Made by a program: the position numbers and the translations under genes. From Alphaproteobacteria bacterium (lineage in GTDB: Bacteria; Pseudomonadota; Alphaproteobacteria; Micropepsales; Micropepsaceae), in assembly GCA_015654635.1 (NCBI GenBank), contig JAATGP010000004.1:124001-188000 (forward strand): a stretch of 64,000 nucleotides of DNA. Direction: 5' to 3'. Positions 49,997-61,428 of the stretch are shown one piece after another. How positions within the stretch are numbered: position 1 is the stretch's first letter; each line of letters opens with the position of its first letter. The notes below the pieces were generated by a model that worked only from the letters and a program-made list of their open reading frames with translations, did not search any database and was not told the origin of the DNA.

Positions 49997-52714
49997 TTAT
50001 GGCGCCCCCACCAACTGTCTCAGCACATACGGCAGAATTCCGCCGTTGGTGAAGTAGGCCACTTCATCCGCCGTCAGCAGCATCAGGATCAGCGGCAGCT
50101 CGGCGGTTTTGCCATCCTTGTAGGTGATGGTGGCCAGGACCTTCATCTTCGGCTTCAGCTTGCCGGAGAGGCCGGGGATGTCGATGATCTCCTCGCCGGT
50201 CAGATTATAGTCTTTGCGCGATTTGCCGGGCTCGAAATTGAACGGCGCCACGCCCATGCCGACGAGGTTGGAGCGATGAATGCGCTCGAAACTTTCGGTG
50301 ATGACGGCACGCACACCGAGCAGTTTCGGTCCCTTTGCCGCCCAGTCGCGGCTGGAGCCGGTGCCATATTCCTTGCCGCCAAAGACCACGGCGGGAATGC
50401 CCTCGGCCTTGTATTTCTGTGCCGCATCGAAAATCGACATCTCTTCGCCGGCCAAATGGGAATCTGACGGATAGTAGATCGTGTTGCCGCCTTCCTTGCC
50501 GCCCAGCATTTCGTTGCGGATGCGGATATTGGCGAAGGTGCCGCGCTCCATCACTTCGTGATTGCCGCGGCGCGAGCCATAGGAGTTGAAATCCTTGGGC
50601 GTGATGCCGCGTTCCTGCAGATAGAGACCCGCAGGCGCCGCCGGTTTGATCGAACCGGCGGGCGAGATGTGGTCGGTGGTGATGCTGTCGCCGAAGACCG
50701 CCAAGACGCGCGCGCTTTTGATATCAGTGAGCGGCGCGGGGGTGTGGTCCATGCCTTTGAAGTAGGGCGGATGCTTCACGTAGGTGGAGGCGGCATCCCA
50801 TTCATAGGTCTTGCCTTCGGTGATCTTCACCTTGCGCCAATTGACATCGCCTTCGAACACATTGGCGTAGCGGGACCGGAAGGACGACGCCTTCACCGCC
50901 TTGCGGATCGCCGCGGCGATTTCGGCGGAGGTGGGCCAGATGTCTTTGAGGAAAACCGGCTTGCCGCCTTTGCCTTTGCCGAGGGGTTCGGTGGTCAGGT
51001 CGATGGTCATCGAACCGGCCAGCGCATAAGCCACCACCAGCATCGGCGAAGCGAGGTAATTGGCCCGCACCTGCTGATGCACGCGGCCTTCAAAATTGCG
51101 GTTGCCCGATAAGACCGACGCTACCGCCAGATCATTGCTGGTGATGGCTTTGGCCACCGGCTCGGGCAGCGGCCCGGAATTGCCGATGCAGGTGGTGCAG
51201 CCATAACCGACGAGATTAAAACCCAGCTTGTCGAGGAAGGTGTCGACACCGGCTTTGGCGAGATATTCCGTCACCACTTGGCTGCCCGGCGCCAATGAGG
51301 TTTTTACCCAGGGCTTCACTTTAAGGCCCAATTCGACGGCCTTTTTGGCGACGAGGCCCGCCCCCACCATCACCGAGGGATTGGAGGTGTTGGTGCAGGA
51401 GGTAATGGCCGCGATCACGACATCGCCGTGACCGAGGGTGTATTTTTCCCCTTCCACGTCCACACGCGCGTCGTCGCTGCTTTTTTTGTAACGGGCGGAT
51501 AAAGCGGTGGCGAATTCGGTGGCGGCGGTGGCCAGCGGCACACGGTCCTGCGGCCGGGCGGGACCGGCTAGGCTGGGCACCACCAAACCCAGATCAAGCT
51601 CCAGCGTTTCGGTGAAGACGGGATCGAGGCTCTTGGCGGTGCGGAAGAAGCCTTGCGCTTTGGCGTATTTTTCCACCAAAGCGACACGGGCGGGCTTCCT
51701 CGCCGTGGCTTTCAGATAGCGCAGCGTCTCGGCATCAATGGGGAAGAAGCCGCAGGTTGCGCCATATTCCGGGGCCATATTGGCGATGGTGGCGCGGTCC
51801 TCCAGCGTCATCTCATCGAGGCCGGGGCCATAGAATTCGACGAATTTGCCGACCACGCCTTGCTTGCGCAGCATCTGGGTGACGGTCAGCACCAGATCGG
51901 TGGCGGTGGTGCCCTCCGGCAGCTTGCCGGTGAGACGAAAGCCCACCACTTCGGGGATCAGCATCGAAATCGGCTGGCCCAGCATGGCGGCTTCCGCTTC
52001 GATGCCGCCGACGCCCCAGCCCAAAACGGAAAGGCCATTGATCATCGTGGTGTGGCTGTCGGTGCCCACCAGCGTGTCGGGGAAAGCATAGGTGACAGTG
52101 GCGCCGCGCTTGTCCTTGCCTTTGCGGGTCCACACCGTCTGGGCCAGGTATTCGAGGTTCACCTGATGGCAAATGCCGGTGCCGGGCGGCACCACGCGGA
52201 AATTGTCGAAAGCCTGCTGGCCCCAGCGCAGGAAGGCGTAACGCTCGCGATTGCGTTCGTATTCGATGGCAACGTTCTGTTTGAAGGCGGTCTTGAGCCC
52301 AAAATTGTCCACCATCACCGAATGGTCGATGACGAGATCGACTTCCGCCAAGGGATTGATCTTGGTGGGATCGCCGCCCAAGGCCTTCATGGCATCGCGC
52401 ATGGCGGCAAGATCGACCACGGCGGGCACGCCGGTCAGATCCTGCATCAGCACACGCGCCGGGCGGAAGGCGATTTCGCGGTCGGATTTCTTGGTCCTCA
52501 GCCAAGCGGCCACAGCCTTGATATCGGCAGCGGTCACCGTGGTGCCGTCCTCGTGGCGCAGCAGATTCTCCAGGAGAACCTTCATCGCATAGGGCAGACG
52601 GGAAATGCCCGTGAGGCCGTTTTTCTCCGCGGCGGTCAGGCTGAAATAGACATAGGATTTGCCTCCCGCCGACAAGGTCCGGCGAGACTTGAAGGTGTCG
52701 AGGCTAGGTTTCAC
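49997..52714 (-). CDS. acnA: aconitate hydratase A (aconitase)
   Basis: A [4Fe-4S] enzyme isomerising citrate and isocitrate in the TCA cycle, 905 residues. It has [48 protein letters not shown], the cluster cysteine regions [15 protein letters not shown] and [16 protein letters not shown], and the C-terminal swivelling domain with [16 protein letters not shown] and [14 protein letters not shown]. This is the AcnA/IRP1 type. The start is GTG 52714 (AAGG upstream); the frame reaches 52909 without homology. An Irr-like palindrome lies 38 bases upstream. Confidence 0.96.
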   Translation of the reverse strand: MKPSLDTFKSRRTLSAGGKSYVYFSLTAAEKNGLTGISRLPYAMKVLLENLLRHEDGTTVTAADIKAVAAWLRTKKSDREIAFRPARVLMQDLTGVPAVVDLAAMRDAMKALGGDPTKINPLAEVDLVIDHSVMVDNFGLKTAFKQNVAIEYERNRERYAFLRWGQQAFDNFRVVPPGTGICHQVNLEYLAQTVWTRKGKDKRGATVTYAFPDTLVGTDSHTTMINGLSVLGWGVGGIEAEAAMLGQPISMLIPEVVGFRLTGKLPEGTTATDLVLTVTQMLRKQGVVGKFVEFYGPGLDEMTLEDRATIANMAPEYGATCGFFPIDAETLRYLKATARKPARVALVEKYAKAQGFFRTAKSLDPVFTETLELDLGLVVPSLAGPARPQDRVPLATAATEFATALSARYKKSSDDARVDVEGEKYTLGHGDVVIAAITSCTNTSNPSVMVGAGLVAKKAVELGLKVKPWVKTSLAPGSQVVTEYLAKAGVDTFLDKLGFNLVGYGCTTCIGNSGPLPEPVAKAITSNDLAVASVLSGNRNFEGRVHQQVRANYLASPMLVVAYALAGSMTIDLTTEPLGKGKGGKPVFLKDIWPTSAEIAAAIRKAVKASSFRSRYANVFEGDVNWRKVKITEGKTYEWDAASTYVKHPPYFKGMDHTPAPLTDIKSARVLAVFGDSITTDHISPAGSIKPAAPAGLYLQERGITPKDFNSYGSRRGNHEVMERGTFANIRIRNEMLGGKEGGNTIYYPSDSHLAGEEMSIFDAAQKYKAEGIPAVVFGGKEYGTGSSRDWAAKGPKLLGVRAVITESFERIHRSNLVGMGVAPFNFEPGKSRKDYNLTGEEIIDIPGLSGKLKPKMKVLATITYKDGKTAELPLILMLLTADEVAYFTNGGILPYVLRQLVGAP

Positions 52715-53071
52715 GAACGGCGCCTTTGATGTTGGGGTGGAACCGGCTTGGTTTAGGGCAATTCTAAAGCGATTCCAATACCTGTTACGAGGGACCGGGT
52801 TCGATGTTGCCCTGCATCCTGGCCGGGATATACTCAGTATACGCATTATTTTTCGCAACCGCCTGCCCGCCCCTGGGCCCGCCGGAACGGGCCCCGACAG
52901 CGCTGACATGGCGTTGCGGCAGCCGCCGAGAGCGCAGGACGGGCAAAGCGGCGCGGCCCTGCAGGGTGCGCGCCGGGCAGCCGGGCATAAAATAGCCCGA
53001 ATTCCTTTGTTACACTTTGGGATGTGGGGGACGGCGTAGGCGTACGCAGCCCGAAAGAGACCAACAACCTG
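52715..53071. other. divergent spacer between acnA and the DUF4908-like gene
   Basis: This 357-base spacer holds the Irr-like palindrome (52752-52768) near acnA, a GC-rich middle without a convincing gene, and a small hairpin GGGC-ATAAAATA-GCCC near 52984-52999 whose AT centre could be a -10 for the rightward gene. Confidence 0.45.
52752..52768. promoter_or_regulatory. Irr-like (ICE-type) palindrome upstream of acnA
   Basis: TTTAGGG-CAA-TTCTAAA: one perfect arm and one with 5 of 7 matches to TTTAGAA-N3-TTCTAAA. It lies 38 bases before the acnA start codon. Aconitase is a known iron-regulated gene in Rhizobiales, so Irr control would make sense. Confidence 0.45.
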
Positions 53072-53812
53072 ATGCGGGCGTTCGCTCTTCTTCTCGGCGC
53101 TTTTCTAGCCTTAGCGTCTGCGACGCAGGCGCGGGAAAACACATATTATGTGGCGCCGCGCTTCGGTGACATCACCCAGGGAACCTATCAGGCGGGCGAT
53201 TACCGCTTCACCCTGGACCGCTACCAAAATGCGTTTTTGATGCGTTATGTCGGCCAGCCGGAAATTTTCGTGCTCTATGCCGATTACGGCTCCATGGGCG
53301 CGCGGGTGCTGCAATTTGATTCGGGGGCCATCGCCATCCAAGTGATGGGCTGGGGCGGCATGACCGCCTATACGGACGACCACCCCGAGGGTCTGCCCAC
53401 ATCGCGTGTGGGCGACTCGACCTCGCCGGTGCTGCCCGCCATCACGCTAGCGCAGATTCAAAGCGCTGCCGATGATGACGCCGCCCATCTTACCAGCACG
53501 CGCGGGCTCAAGATCGGGTTTCAGGCCGATGCCAATGCCGTGGCCGACAATGCGGTGCGGGCGCTGGCCTTCGACACCATGTAAAACGCGGCGCGCGGCC
53601 TCGACCGCTTCACAGCCAATCCCGCCGCCCGCAATGCCTTTGGCCAGCGCATCGGCGCGGTGCGGATCGCCATCGCCGACAAACCCTATATCCGGATCTC
53701 GGACCGCGTGCTGATCGTCACCTTCAATCCGCGCACCGGCTATTTCGGCCGTGCCTCGTCCAAGGCCATCAGCTTCGCGCTGGGCAAAATGTTCGCAATT
53801 CCGTCGAATTAG
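53072..53812 (+). pseudogene. DUF4908-like secreted protein gene interrupted by an in-frame stop
   Basis: ATG 53072 starts a signal peptide ([19 protein letters not shown]) and a mature protein with LDRYQNAFLMRYVGQPEIFVLY and SGAIAIQVMGWGGMTAYTDD. At codon 171 a TAA (53582-53584) interrupts, directly after FDTM. The same frame then continues for 75 more codons with sensible protein: NAARGLDRFTANPAAR, IGAVRIAIADKPYIRISDRV and LIVTFNPRTGYFGRASSKAI, as in DUF4908 C-termini. The second half has no start or ribosome site of its own. A single base change would restore it. Family assignment is from memory. Confidence 0.7.
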
Positions 53813-53857
53813 GCAATACGTGGCCGGGTCACGGACCATGACAATGAAGTGTCCGCT

Positions 53858-54289
53858 CTACGCCGAGCGCTGGTCCAGCATCTCGAGCTTAGCGAGTTCG
53901 ACATGGGCTCGAAGCTCGATCTCATCAAGCACACTTTGCAGGCGGGGGTCGGCGAAGGATTCGTGGCGGCGGGTGACCGCGGTGGCCAGCCGGTTGAGGG
54001 TGGCGCGCGAAATGCCGCCCGCGAGCAGCCCTTGCTGCACCTGATCCAGCATGTCGAGCAGTTGCTCGCCATGTTTGAGGCCGCGCGAGCGGCCTTCGGT
54101 GGAATCTTCCAAGCCTTGCAGGGCGAGAATGGAATCGAGCGCGGCAATCGGGCCCGGACCGGCAACCATGCTGGCATGCGGTTCCTCGGCCATGCTGGAC
54201 ACGGAAAACGTACCGCCCGACTGCTGCGACCCTTTCGAGGCGCGGCGGAGTGTGCTGCGGTCTACTTTCCCGGTGCCGTTAATTTCCAT
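53858..54289 (-). CDS. fliX: flagellar assembly regulator FliX
   Basis: FliX links flagellar basal-body assembly to transcription through FlbD in Caulobacter. The 143-residue product has the typical N-terminus MEINGTGKVDRSTLRRAS and C-terminal ALQGLEDSTEGRSRGLKHGEQLLDMLDQVQQGLLAGGIS and SVLDEIELRAHVELAKLEM. Length and pattern match the family. It is usually next to flgI, but here stands alone between the DUF4908-like gene and rlmH. Its presence shows that the organism encodes a Caulobacter-type flagellar hierarchy. Confidence 0.9.
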   Translation of the reverse strand: MEINGTGKVDRSTLRRASKGSQQSGGTFSVSSMAEEPHASMVAGPGPIAALDSILALQGLEDSTEGRSRGLKHGEQLLDMLDQVQQGLLAGGISRATLNRLATAVTRRHESFADPRLQSVLDEIELRAHVELAKLEMLDQRSA

Positions 54290-54371
54290 AGCGCGTCTCG
54301 CCTACTGCGACAGCGCAGCATTACAGATTAGTGGTTAAGGCTTTGTTGCCTTGTCCCACCACACCACTTGC

Positions 54372-54854
54372 CTATGCCCGATGATATGGATGACCGGCCA
54401 AAATCGTCAGCGCACGGTAGACTTGTTCGGCCAGCATTGCCCGCACCAGCAGATGCGGCCAGGTCTGCGGCCCGAAGGCAAGACTGCGCCCAGCGCGAAT
54501 GCCTTCCAGCGTCCCCAGCCCATCGGGCCCGCCGATGACAAAACACAGATCCTTGGTCCCGGCATCGCGCAAAGCCCCCAGCATCTCGGCGAAATCCTCA
54601 GACGTCATGCCCTTGCCCTTGGCATCGAGGAGAACGACGTGGGCACCCGCGGGCACGCGGCCGACCAGTTTTTCCGCTTCTTCGGCCATGCGCTTTTTGA
54701 CGTCGCGGTGCTTGGAGACGGAGACCTCTTCCACCGCCACGGCGGGAAAGCCCATATTGCGACCCATCATGGCGGCGCGATGGATGAAATCATCCGTCAA
54801 GGTGCCTTCCGCCGTGCTGCGCGAAAAGCCGACCGTCAGAATGGTCAGACGCAT
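54372..54854 (-). CDS. rlmH: 23S rRNA (pseudouridine1915-N3)-methyltransferase RlmH
   Basis: A SPOUT methyltransferase (160 residues) acting on helix 69 of assembled 70S ribosomes. It has HVVLLDAKGKGMTSEDFAEML, FVIGGPDGLG, LAFGPQTWPHLLVRAMLAEQVYRALTILAGHPYHRA, the last being the family's diagnostic C-terminus. It lies four bases after rsfS, the usual pairing, and is the last gene of a long operon from the GNAT gene at 60391. Confidence 0.96.
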   Translation of the reverse strand: MRLTILTVGFSRSTAEGTLTDDFIHRAAMMGRNMGFPAVAVEEVSVSKHRDVKKRMAEEAEKLVGRVPAGAHVVLLDAKGKGMTSEDFAEMLGALRDAGTKDLCFVIGGPDGLGTLEGIRAGRSLAFGPQTWPHLLVRAMLAEQVYRALTILAGHPYHRA

Positions 54855-54858
54855 GGTT

Positions 54859-55794
54859 TTATGACCTCACGCCTTTGCGGGTTTGAGGCGCTTCATCGAC
54901 GCTCCACATGCCTTCGAGATCGTAATAGCTGCGCACTTCCGGGCGGAAGATATGCACGATCACGTCTCCGGCATCGACCAGCGCCCAATCGCCTTGCCCG
55001 GCACCGTTGACGGGCCGCGTGCCGTAACCGGCCTCCTTCAAGCGCCGCGCCAGATGCTCGGCAATGGACGAGACATGGCGCGAGGAGCGGCCGCTGGCCA
55101 CCACAATGGCATCGCAGAGCGAGGAGCGCCCGCCCAGATCGATGGTCATGATCTCTTCGGCTTTGTCGTCATCGAGCGAGGTCAAGATGCGCTGCAACAG
55201 GATCGGATCGGCTTGCAGGGCAGGATCGATTTGCGGAGCGGATGGTTTCTCCGCGGCTTCGACGGGCTCGAGCGGTGCTTGCGGAAGTACGGTCTCCGCT
55301 TCAAGGACCGGCTTTGCCACAGCGCGCGGCTTCCTCGGCGCGCGGGCCTTCTTGACCACGGGCGTTTCAGCGGCGACTGGCGCCTTGACGGCCGGAGTAA
55401 CAGTCTTGCGGACGGTCTTCTTGGCAACGGGCGTCTTTGCCTTAGAAGCAGCGACGGGTTTCTTGCTCGCCTTCTTGCTCACGACAGCCTTTTTGGCCAC
55501 CGCGACTTTCTTGGCCACTGTCTTTTTGGCGATAGGCTTCTTGCCCAGCGCCTTCTTGGCGACCGTCTTCCGGGCGGCCGGTTTCTTGCCGGCGACCTTC
55601 TTGGCAACAGGCTTCTTGGCGAGCGGCTTCTTCGCAGCGGTCTTCTTGACCTTGCCGGGGCTCTTCTTGACGACGGGCTTCTTGCCAGAGGGCTTCAGGG
55701 CGACGGCTTTCTTGGCGACAGGGACAGCCTTCTTCTTGGCTTTTTTGGCGGCGGTCTTTTTACCGGCGGGCTTCTTCGCGGGCGCTTTGGTCAG
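54859..55794 (-). CDS. rsfS: ribosomal silencing factor RsfS with long histone-H1-like N-terminal tail
   Basis: RsfS binds L14 and blocks subunit joining during starvation. The C-terminal ~115 residues are the RsfS domain: ILTSLDDDKAEEIMTIDLGG, SLCDAIVVASGRSSRHVSSIAEHL, GQGDWALVDAGDVIVHIFRPEVRSYYDLEGMW. About 190 residues before it are rich in Lys, Ala, Pro and Val, with many AKK or KKP units, like histone H1. The only ATG/GTG/TTG in frame is GTG 55518, which sits inside the tail without a ribosome site. The tail-like coding continues upstream to CTG 55794, which has GGAG 7 bases before it; I therefore propose CTG as start (311 residues). Confidence 0.75.
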   Translation of the reverse strand: MTKAPAKKPAGKKTAAKKAKKKAVPVAKKAVALKPSGKKPVVKKSPGKVKKTAAKKPLAKKPVAKKVAGKKPAARKTVAKKALGKKPIAKKTVAKKVAVAKKAVVSKKASKKPVAASKAKTPVAKKTVRKTVTPAVKAPVAAETPVVKKARAPRKPRAVAKPVLEAETVLPQAPLEPVEAAEKPSAPQIDPALQADPILLQRILTSLDDDKAEEIMTIDLGGRSSLCDAIVVASGRSSRHVSSIAEHLARRLKEAGYGTRPVNGAGQGDWALVDAGDVIVHIFRPEVRSYYDLEGMWSVDEAPQTRKGVRS

Positions 55795-55813
55795 GGTCTT
55801 TCTCCGTCTGGCA

Positions 55814-56416
55814 TCAGATAGGTGTCGGCACGTCGCCGGAATGTATCACTTGTGCAGGGACCTCGCCACCACGCGCCCGAATGGCGGTGGCGCTCATCTC
55901 ATTGCGCCGCCCATCGACGATGATGATGCGATGGCCCATCGCCTTTATGGCTTTGGCTTTCAGCGGCGCGAGCACGAAACCGGGGCGCAAGACCACCACG
56001 GCGGGCACTGCGGTCAAGATATCCCGCCAATGCTGCCAGCGATGAAACTGCTCCAAATTGTCGCTGCCCATCAGCCAGACGAAGCGGAGAGAAGGAAAAC
56101 GGGCTTTCAGCACGCGCACGGTGTCGTTGGTGTAGCGGCTCTTTATGGTGGCTTCGAGGCCGCTGACGATGAGGCGGCGATTGCCCCGCGCCATCCTGCG
56201 CGCACTCTGCAGACGGCGGGCGAGCGGCATCATCCCGTCTGCGGCTTTCAGCGGATTCTGCGGCGAGACCAAGAGCCAGACATAATCGAGTTGCAGGCGC
56301 TTGAGGGCGATCTCGGCAACATAGCGATGGCCGTCATGGGCCGGGTTGAAGGAGCCGCCGAAGAGACCAATCTTAAGGCCAGGAGCAATGGGGCCGGGAG
56401 GACGAAGCCACATCAT
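55814..56416 (-). CDS. nadD: nicotinate-nucleotide adenylyltransferase
   Basis: Makes deamido-NAD from nicotinate mononucleotide and ATP. The 200-residue product has the nucleotidyltransferase start KIGLFGGSFNPAHDGHRYVAEIAL (with the H-x-G-H motif), LLVSPQNPLK, FVWLMGSDNLEQFHRWQHW, and a C-terminal SATAIRARG (usually ISST-x-IR). Its ATG overlaps the proA stop by one base (TGATG). A frame continues upstream inside proA but is not NadD-like. Its stop is 20 bases before the proposed CTG start of rsfS. Confidence 0.95.
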   Translation of the reverse strand: MMWLRPPGPIAPGLKIGLFGGSFNPAHDGHRYVAEIALKRLQLDYVWLLVSPQNPLKAADGMMPLARRLQSARRMARGNRRLIVSGLEATIKSRYTNDTVRVLKARFPSLRFVWLMGSDNLEQFHRWQHWRDILTAVPAVVVLRPGFVLAPLKAKAIKAMGHRIIIVDGRRNEMSATAIRARGGEVPAQVIHSGDVPTPI

Positions 56417-57677
56417 CAGGGCCGCACTTGCCCATTGCCGCGCACGGCGTATTTGAAGATCGTGAGCTGTTCGACGCCGACAGGGCCTCTCGCATGCATC
56501 TTGCCGGTGCCGATGCCGATTTCCGCCCCCATGCCGAACTCGCCGCCATCGGCAAATTGGGTGGAGGCGTTCCATAGCACAATGGCGGAATCGACGCCTT
56601 CCAGAAAACGCTCCGCCGCCAGCGCATCTTCGGTGACGATCGCTTCGGTGTGATGGCTGCCATACTGCTCGATATGGGCGATGGCCTCTTCGATGCCGTT
56701 CACCTGCTTCACCGAGAGGATGGCATCGAGATATTCGGTGCGCCAATCCTCTTCACTGGCCGGGTTGGCGGCGGGATAGAGTTTCCAAATGGCGTCATCA
56801 CCGCGGATTTCGCAGCCTTTGGCTTTCAGATCATCCAGGATTTGCACCGTCAGCGCCGCATCGACGCCGCGATCGATCAGCAGCGTTTCGGTCGAGCCGC
56901 AGACGCCGGTGCGCCGCATCTTGGCATTGACGACGATGGCACGCGCCTTTTCCGGATCGGCGGCGCTATGCACATAGGTGTGACAAAGCCCTTCCAGATG
57001 CGCCAGCACCGGCACACGGGCTTCGGCCTGCACCCGCGCCACCAGGGATTTGCCGCCGCGCGGAATAATAAGGTCGACGCTGTTGTTCAATCCTTGCAGG
57101 AGAAGCCCTACCGCAGCACGATCCGTGGTCGGAACAAGTTGCACGATTTCGGCGGGCAGGTTCGCCGCGGCGAGCCCGGTGCGCAGGGCCGCCAAAATCG
57201 CCGCCGAGGATTTGGCCGATTCCGAACCGCCGCGCAGGATCACCGCATTGCCGGATTTGAGGCACAGACCGGCGGCATCCGCCGTCACATTGGGGCGGCT
57301 CTCATAGATGATGCCGATGACGCCGATGGGGGTGGCGACGCGGGCAATGTCGAGCCCGTTGGGGCGCGTCCAGCGCGCCAGCTCGCGTCCCACCGGATCG
57401 GGCAGCGCCGCAATCTCTTCCAAGCCCTTGGCCATGGCTTCGACGCGGACATCGTCCAGCTTCAGGCGATCGAGCATGGCGGACGAAAGCCCATTGGCCG
57501 CGGCACCCGCCATGTCTTCGCCATTGGCCGCGAGGATCGCGCCTTTCTCCGTCCGGATCGCGGCGGCGGCAGCATTCAGCGCCATGTTCTTGGTATCGGT
57601 GGCGGCTTCGCGGATGGCTTTGGCCCCTTCGCGCGCGGCGCGGCCCAGAGCGTTCATCGTGGTAGCGAGATCGTTGC

Positions 57678-57681
<4 letters not shown>
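56416..57681 (-). CDS. proA: gamma-glutamyl phosphate reductase
   Basis: Second enzyme of proline synthesis (421 residues), reducing glutamyl phosphate to the semialdehyde with NADPH. It has [33 protein letters not shown], and the catalytic Cys in [16 protein letters not shown], with [16 protein letters not shown] and [27 protein letters not shown] end (seen as [20 protein letters not shown]). Start ATG 57681 overlaps the proB stop by four bases. Confidence 0.96.
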
Positions 57682-59848
<2,167 letters not shown>

Positions 59849-60391
59849 TCACGCGGCCTTTTTTCGCCCGAAATGCTCGCGCGTCAACATGGTCCGATTG
59901 CACAATATCTCCTCGCCCCGGGCGACACTGTGGCGTTTTTCGACCCCGATGGCCTCAAACCCCAGCTTGCGCAGCACTTGGCCGGAGGCGAGGTTGTCGT
60001 GATACCAGCCCGCCCACACCTCGGTGGCCTTCATGTCGTGGAAGGCAAAGGCCAAGAGCTTGCGCACCGCCTCGGTGGCAAAACCTTGGCCCCAGAAGGG
60101 TTTGGCGATCCAATAGCCGATCTCATAGCGCCCGGTTTTGAGGTGTAGCCCGCACAGGCCGATCACCCGCTGGTCGTCCTTGCGTTGGATGGCAAATTCA
60201 TAAGCCTCGCCCTTGGCGCGCAGTTCCACCACTTTGGCGAGGAATGCCTTGGCGTCGTCCAGGTTGTAGGGATGGGGCGCCGTCGCCAGGAATTTGGCGA
60301 CGTCATAGTCAGCCAGCCCCTCCGCCAAAGCGGCAGCATCGCCCAGCCGGGGCTCGCGTAAGAGCAGTCTGAAACTCTCCAATTGAGGCAT
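59849..60391 (-). CDS. GNAT acetyltransferase, RimJ/RimL-like
   Basis: A 180-residue GNAT with LESFRLLLREPRLGDAAALAEGL at the start and the CoA-binding region IGYWIAKPFWGQGFATEAVRKLLAFAF, followed by YHDNLASGQVLRKLGFEAIG. It is the usual GNAT in the rpmA-GNAT-obgE neighbourhood of many Alphaproteobacteria. Similar to the one at 25967-26500, but only distantly. The target is not known. ATG 60391 follows AAGGG. Confidence 0.87.
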   Translation of the reverse strand: MPQLESFRLLLREPRLGDAAALAEGLADYDVAKFLATAPHPYNLDDAKAFLAKVVELRAKGEAYEFAIQRKDDQRVIGLCGLHLKTGRYEIGYWIAKPFWGQGFATEAVRKLLAFAFHDMKATEVWAGWYHDNLASGQVLRKLGFEAIGVEKRHSVARGEEILCNRTMLTREHFGRKKAA

Positions 60392-60476
60392 CGTGGTATC
60401 CCTTCCTAGAGCGCAATTGGGAAAGTGCCAAAGCGGCTTTCCGATAAATTGCGCGGCCAAAACACAGGCAAGGGAA

Positions 60477-60507
60477 CAAAAAAGGGAGATGGCGGACCAT
60501 CTCCCTT
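60477..60507 (-). terminator. terminator of rplU-rpmA
   Basis: On the minus strand an 11-pair perfect stem (60507-60497 with 60492-60482, AAGGGAGATGG) with a 4-base loop is followed by TTTTTTGT. It separates rplU-rpmA from the GNAT-obgE operon. Confidence 0.85.
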
Positions 60508-60553
60508 GCCTCAATGGGCCGCCAAAGTCGTGGCGGCCTATGTTTTCAGCCGC

Positions 60554-60856
60554 CTATTCTGCTGCCGTCTTCACGGCCGTCGTGTCGGCGGTAATCGCCG
60601 GCGTCGCCGGAAGCACCGATACGAAGGTGCGGCGCTTGAAGCCTTTCTTGAAGGCGACATGGCCATCGGTCAGCGCAAAGAGGGTATGATCTTTGCCGAT
60701 GCCGACATTCTTGCCGGGATGGAATTGCGTGCCGCGCTGACGGATGATGACGTTGCCGGCCACGATGGCCTGGCCGCCGAACATCTTCACGCCAAGGCGT
60801 TGACCGGCTGAGTCGCGCCCGTTGCGGGAGGAACCGCCTGCTTTCTTATGTGCCAT
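60554..60856 (-). CDS. rpmA: 50S ribosomal protein L27
   Basis: A 100-residue ribosomal protein whose N-terminus reaches the peptidyl transferase centre. It begins [28 protein letters not shown] and continues [29 protein letters not shown]. The N-terminus starts right after Met, with no cleavable Firmicutes-type extension. The Ala/Thr-rich C-terminal tail is slightly long. It lies 11 bases after rplU. Confidence 0.97.
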   Translation of the reverse strand: MAHKKAGGSSRNGRDSAGQRLGVKMFGGQAIVAGNVIIRQRGTQFHPGKNVGIGKDHTLFALTDGHVAFKKGFKRRTFVSVLPATPAITADTTAVKTAAE

Positions 60857-60867
60857 GGAGGTCTCCC

Positions 60868-61176
60868 TTACGCCGAAATAGCGGTGATTTTGATCTGGGT
60901 GAAGGGCTGGCGATGGCCGCGCTTACGATGGGTATTTTTGCGGCGCTTTTTCTTGAAGGCAATCACCTTCTCGCCTTTACCCTGGGCCAGAATTTCGGCC
61001 GTGACCGAGGCGCCTTCGACCAGCGGAGCGCCGGTCTTGGGATTGTCGCCGCCAAGCACAAGGACTTCGCCGATTTTCAGCTCGGTGCCAACGTCGCCTG
61101 CGACCTTTTCAATGGAGAGGACTTCGTCCTGCACCACTTTATATTGTTTGCCGCCCGTGCGGATTACCGCGAACAT
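60868..61176 (-). CDS. rplU: 50S ribosomal protein L21
   Basis: A 102-residue ribosomal protein: [41 protein letters not shown] and [27 protein letters not shown] at the end. The start ATG 61176 has GGGA upstream; the frame is open to 61350 but without homology. It heads the two-gene unit with rpmA and diverges from the LpxR-like gene. Confidence 0.97.
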   Translation of the reverse strand: MFAVIRTGGKQYKVVQDEVLSIEKVAGDVGTELKIGEVLVLGGDNPKTGAPLVEGASVTAEILAQGKGEKVIAFKKKRRKNTHRKRGHRQPFTQIKITAISA

Positions 61177-61428
61177 GAGCCAAGTCCCTGAATTGAATGG
61201 TTTTCCCGAAAGACCAGGGTCCCTCGGGGAGCGGCGCAATATACTGACGAAAGTCCCACCGTCAAGCGCCAGGTTGGCCACCGGGAAGATTTGCCCCGAT
61301 TCAGTCGCCGCAGAGGGGGCGTGAGCGTGGCACTGTTGCCAGAATGCCATCCAGGCGTGCTTTTTGATGTACGATTGTCTTAGCCACCCTCTCGTGCGTT
61401 GAGCTTTGGCAGGTCGGGGGCAAAAGCG

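Noticed and set aside
51653..52729. Plus-strand frame opposite acnA (358 codons)
   Set aside because: Gly/His-rich antisense frame; acnA is unmistakable on the minus strand.
55064..56653. Plus-strand frames opposite rsfS and nadD, rich in Phe, Leu and Ala
   Set aside because: They are the mirror of Lys/Ala repeats (AAG read as CTT), giving false membrane-like proteins.
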